Part shown: piece by piece, positions 62,875-64,000 of the stretch
Position numbering within the stretch: position 1 is the stretch's first letter
Layout of the letters: every line of letters begins with the position of its first letter
NCBI GenBank assembly: GCA_017624715.1
Contig: JAGAMN010000043.1
Location: forward strand, 43,689 to 107,688
DNA from: Oscillospiraceae bacterium
GTDB lineage: Bacteria; Bacillota; Clostridia; Oscillospirales; Oscillospiraceae
Direction of reading: 5' to 3'
DNA length: 64,000 bases
Made by a program: the position numbers and the translations under genes
Notes under the pieces: model-generated
Seen by the model: the letters and a program-made list of their open reading frames with translations, nothing else
Told to the model about the DNA's origin: nothing
The model's database searches: none

Positions 62875-62887
62875 AATATGAAGAGTT
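62875..62887 (+). repeat. Right-end copy of AATATGAAGAGTT
   Basis: A 13-base exact match to 55563-55575, lying inside the right end of the lysS island. Possible integrase arm site. Confidence 0.5.
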
Positions 62888-62959
62888 CAGAGACGGAAAA
62901 CCATTGCAAATAAACGAAGATGAAGGCCAACGGAGTGTCGTGAAGTTTGGTGATTACAT

Positions 62960-62986
62960 TTCCCCACAATGAAGCCTTTGGACTGA
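62960..62986 (+). repeat. Right attachment region: displaced lysS 3' end
   Basis: 27 bases encoding FPTMKPLD and a stop match the end of lysS at 22 positions; changes are mostly synonymous or Arg to Lys. A hairpin (62994-63031, CGGAAAAACC and GGTTTTTCGG) follows and could be the original lysS terminator. This is best explained as the native lysS end pushed aside by the insertion. Confidence 0.65.
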
Positions 62987-63280
62987 TAAATTTCGGAAAA
63001 ACCCAGTAGTTATGCGGTTTTTCGGTGGTTTAAAAGCTCAAAAAACTACACCACTACGCCAACTACTACGCCAATTTTCACAAGAGATTTGCAGAGAAAA
63101 GTCACTATGATAGGTTAAAGTTCAAGCGCCGTGCAGTTCGCACGGCGCTTTCTTCGTAAATAACGATGGTTTTTGAGCAGATGTCTGTTAATTAGATGCT
63201 CTAAAGACGCGGAGCCCGGTCAGTGCAAGTCTGACAAGGGGGGTACCGAGTTAGATTTCTCGATAAAAAATCACCCATAT
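62987..63280. other. Gene-free stretch with terminators and tRNA-like remnant
   Basis: Contains the imperfect hairpin 62994-63031, a repeated CTACGCCAACT-like motif at 63052 and 63065, a clear terminator at 63126-63152 (GCGCCGTGC and GCACGGCGC then TTTCTT), and at 63213-63237 a T-arm-like GTCAG-TGCAAGT-CTGAC followed by AAGGGG. The last resembles the 3' part of the tRNA-Asn that follows and may be a decayed duplicate. No gene seen. Confidence 0.5.
63126..63152 (+). terminator. Terminator in the space before tRNA-Asn
   Basis: GCGCCGTGC and GCACGGCGC pair around AGTTC, followed by TTTCTTC. Confidence 0.8.
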
Positions 63281-63356
63281 TCCTCGTTAGCTCAGTCGGT
63301 AGAGCGACGGACTGTTAATCCGCAGGTCGTTGGTTCGAGTCCAACAAGGGGAGCCA
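63281..63356 (+). tRNA. tRNA-Asn (anticodon GTT)
   Basis: 76 bases. D arm TAGCTCAGTCGGTAGAGC, anticodon loop CTGTTAA with GTT, T arm GTTGG-TTCGAGT-CCAAC, encoded CCA. The acceptor TCCTCGT faces AAGGGGA, which leaves a G-A mismatch at the sixth pair and a T-G at the fourth, so the acceptor stem is weaker than usual. It may still work, or one half may have been exchanged by past recombination. Confidence 0.88.
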
Positions 63357-63360
63357 CAGA

Positions 63361-63396
63361 AAGCCTTGAAAACCTAGTGTTTTCAAGGCTTTTTCT
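63361..63396 (+). terminator. Terminator after tRNA-Asn
   Basis: AAGCCTTGAAAAC and GTTTTCAAGGCTT pair around CTAGT, followed by TTTTC. It closes the tRNA transcript. Confidence 0.85.
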
Positions 63397-63402
63397 TATA
63401 TT

Positions 63403-63437
63403 TCGTTGGTTCTTTTCGTAAGAACCAACGATTTTTC
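63403..63437 (+). terminator. Second terminator hairpin
   Basis: CGTTGGTTCTT and AAGAACCAACG pair around a short loop, followed by ATTTTTC. Confidence 0.75.
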
Positions 63438-63708
63438 TTGAAGTAATATTGCCTTCGATTTTACTTCACTCTCTTTTGGTCGTTGTTTGGATCTACGTAG
63501 CTCTGATAAATTGTGGTAGATTATTCATCATATTGCTAACGGTCCTACAAATCATCGCGCTTTGGGGTTTGAAGCAAATTTGAAGTAAAATTTGAGAATG
63601 GTCAAATTTAGGTTTTTTCGAAAATTGATGTTATTTTTCGATTTGAAGTTGATTGAGTTTTTTGAAGTAAATTTTATCAATTTTTTTACTTCAAAGCTAA
63701 TGCTTAAT

Positions 63709-63746
63709 AGATCCGTAGTAGAGCAAACCACTCTACTGCGGATTTT
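63709..63746 (+). terminator. Terminator upstream of TetR-type gene
   Basis: ATCCGTAGTAGAG and CTCTACTGCGGAT pair with one wobble around CAAACCA, followed by TTTTTG. It isolates the regulator gene from upstream transcription. Confidence 0.75.
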
Positions 63747-63790
63747 TGTAACTTTTTCGGGAATAAACTCGGAAAGTTTTTCAAAACCTA

Positions 63791-63819
63791 TTGCATCGCT
63801 CTTGGCTTAGTGCTATAAT
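63791..63819 (+). promoter_or_regulatory. Promoter of TetR-type gene
   Basis: TTGCAT (63791) and TATAAT (63814) are 17 bases apart. TTAGTGC occurs twice around the -10 (63807 and 63824), a possible operator for autoregulation. Confidence 0.65.
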
Positions 63820-63888
63820 TGCATTAGTGCAAAAACAAAAGCAGTGCTAACTGCTTTTGAGTACAGCAGGATCGAAGGAGGTAATCAA

Positions 63889-64000
63889 GTGGCTCGAAGA
63901 AGAGTTGTAACGACAAAATATGAGATCATTCAGGTTGCATCAGAATTTTTTATGAGTGTAGGGTATTCCAACACCTCACCAAAGATGATTGCGGAAGAAT
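63889..64000 (+). CDS. TetR-family regulator, N-terminal part (partial)
   Basis: The first 37 codons from GTG 63889, with AAGGAGG 7 bases upstream; the gene continues past the window. KYEIIQVASEFFMSVGYSNT followed by SPKMIAEE is the start of a TetR helix-turn-helix. It has its own promoter and an upstream terminator. Ligand and targets are unknown. Confidence 0.8.
   Translation, partial: MARRRVVTTKYEIIQVASEFFMSVGYSNTSPKMIAEE

Larger units (their letters stand above)
55508..62986. mobile_element. Integrase-bounded island in the lysS 3' end (about 7.5 kb)
   Basis: Bounded by two lysS 3' ends, with a tyrosine integrase inside each end. Interior genes are an excisionase, an OLD-family nuclease, a Fic protein, an AbiEi-type antitoxin, a ribbon-helix-helix protein and a repeat-containing RNA candidate. 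AATATGAAGAGTT occurs at 55563 and 62875 near both ends as a possible integrase arm site. There are no conjugation or phage genes, so it is a compact defence-type island or two elements joined in tandem. Confidence 0.7.
63438..63888. other. Gene-free stretch before TetR-type gene
   Basis: AT-rich, with repeated TTGAAGTAAA/TTTACTTCAA motifs between 63448 and 63695 and a terminator-like hairpin at 63709-63746 (ATCCGTAGTAGAG and CTCTACTGCGGAT then TTTTTG). No plausible gene is seen. Confidence 0.5.

Noticed and set aside
63173-63421. Plus-strand frame containing SLAQSVERRTVNPQVVGS
   Set aside because: A known kind of artefact from translating a tRNA gene, here tRNA-Asn.

Overview
The window reads as a chromosomal segment of an anaerobic gut Firmicute, most likely class Clostridia and probably Oscillospiraceae-like. 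This rests on moderate GC in the core genes, strong AGGAGG ribosome binding sites, TTGACA-N17-TATAAT promoters, and a gene set with YesL/DUF624, a CdaR/PucR-type regulator, ftsEX followed by a LytM peptidase and a CtpA-type protease, greA-lysS, and an FMN riboswitch ahead of ribU. No species call is possible from the sequence alone.

Bases 1-16,300 are a plant-glycan or uronate utilisation locus. A membrane-anchored AraC-type sensor-regulator is followed by about eleven tightly spaced co-directional genes: polysaccharide deacetylase, HpcH/HpaI aldolase, D-2-hydroxyacid dehydrogenase, aldo/keto reductase, MBL hydrolase, YesL, GH2, GH3, GH28-like, alkaline phosphatase lipoprotein and a YibE/F membrane protein. 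Glycosidases releasing sugars and an aldolase plus two reductases handling the acids make a coherent pathway, but no transporter is in view. A convergent glycerol-1-phosphate dehydrogenase ends this part.

Bases 17,794-36,422 are an integrated element in a tRNA-Thr(GGT) gene. A 45-bp exact copy of the tRNA 3' part lies at the far end, and a tyrosine integrase sits beside the intact tRNA. The cargo has no conjugation genes. It contains a 1.3-kb non-coding repeat region, a ribbon-helix-helix protein with palindromes, a five-gene cassette (histidine phosphatase, APH-like kinase, HD hydrolase, methyltransferase, P-loop kinase), a broken KAP NTPase, a heterodimeric ABC exporter, an XRE regulator and a Fic protein. 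Both the five-gene cassette and the exporter are preceded by a short leader ORF and an intrinsic terminator, the layout of ribosome-mediated (often antibiotic-sensing) attenuation.

Bases 36,800-55,534 return to mostly core genes: an AraC-methyltransferase fusion (AT-rich, probably acquired), RNA pseudouridine synthases, an ABC exporter, an ABC-F ATPase with argS, ribU with its FMN riboswitch, a DUF4830 protein, a CdaR-family regulator, ftsE-ftsX-LytM-ctpA, greA and lysS.

Bases 55,508-62,986 are a second, compact element at the 3' end of lysS. A diverged copy of the last nine lysS codons (FPTMKPLD-stop) lies at its right end. Paralogous tyrosine integrases sit at each end (the left one with an excisionase), and the interior holds an OLD-family nuclease, a Fic protein, a tandem-repeat non-coding RNA candidate, a solo AbiEi-type antitoxin with a palindromic operator, and a ribbon-helix-helix protein. 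This looks like a small defence island. The window ends with tRNA-Asn(GTT), several terminators and the first codons of a TetR-type regulator.
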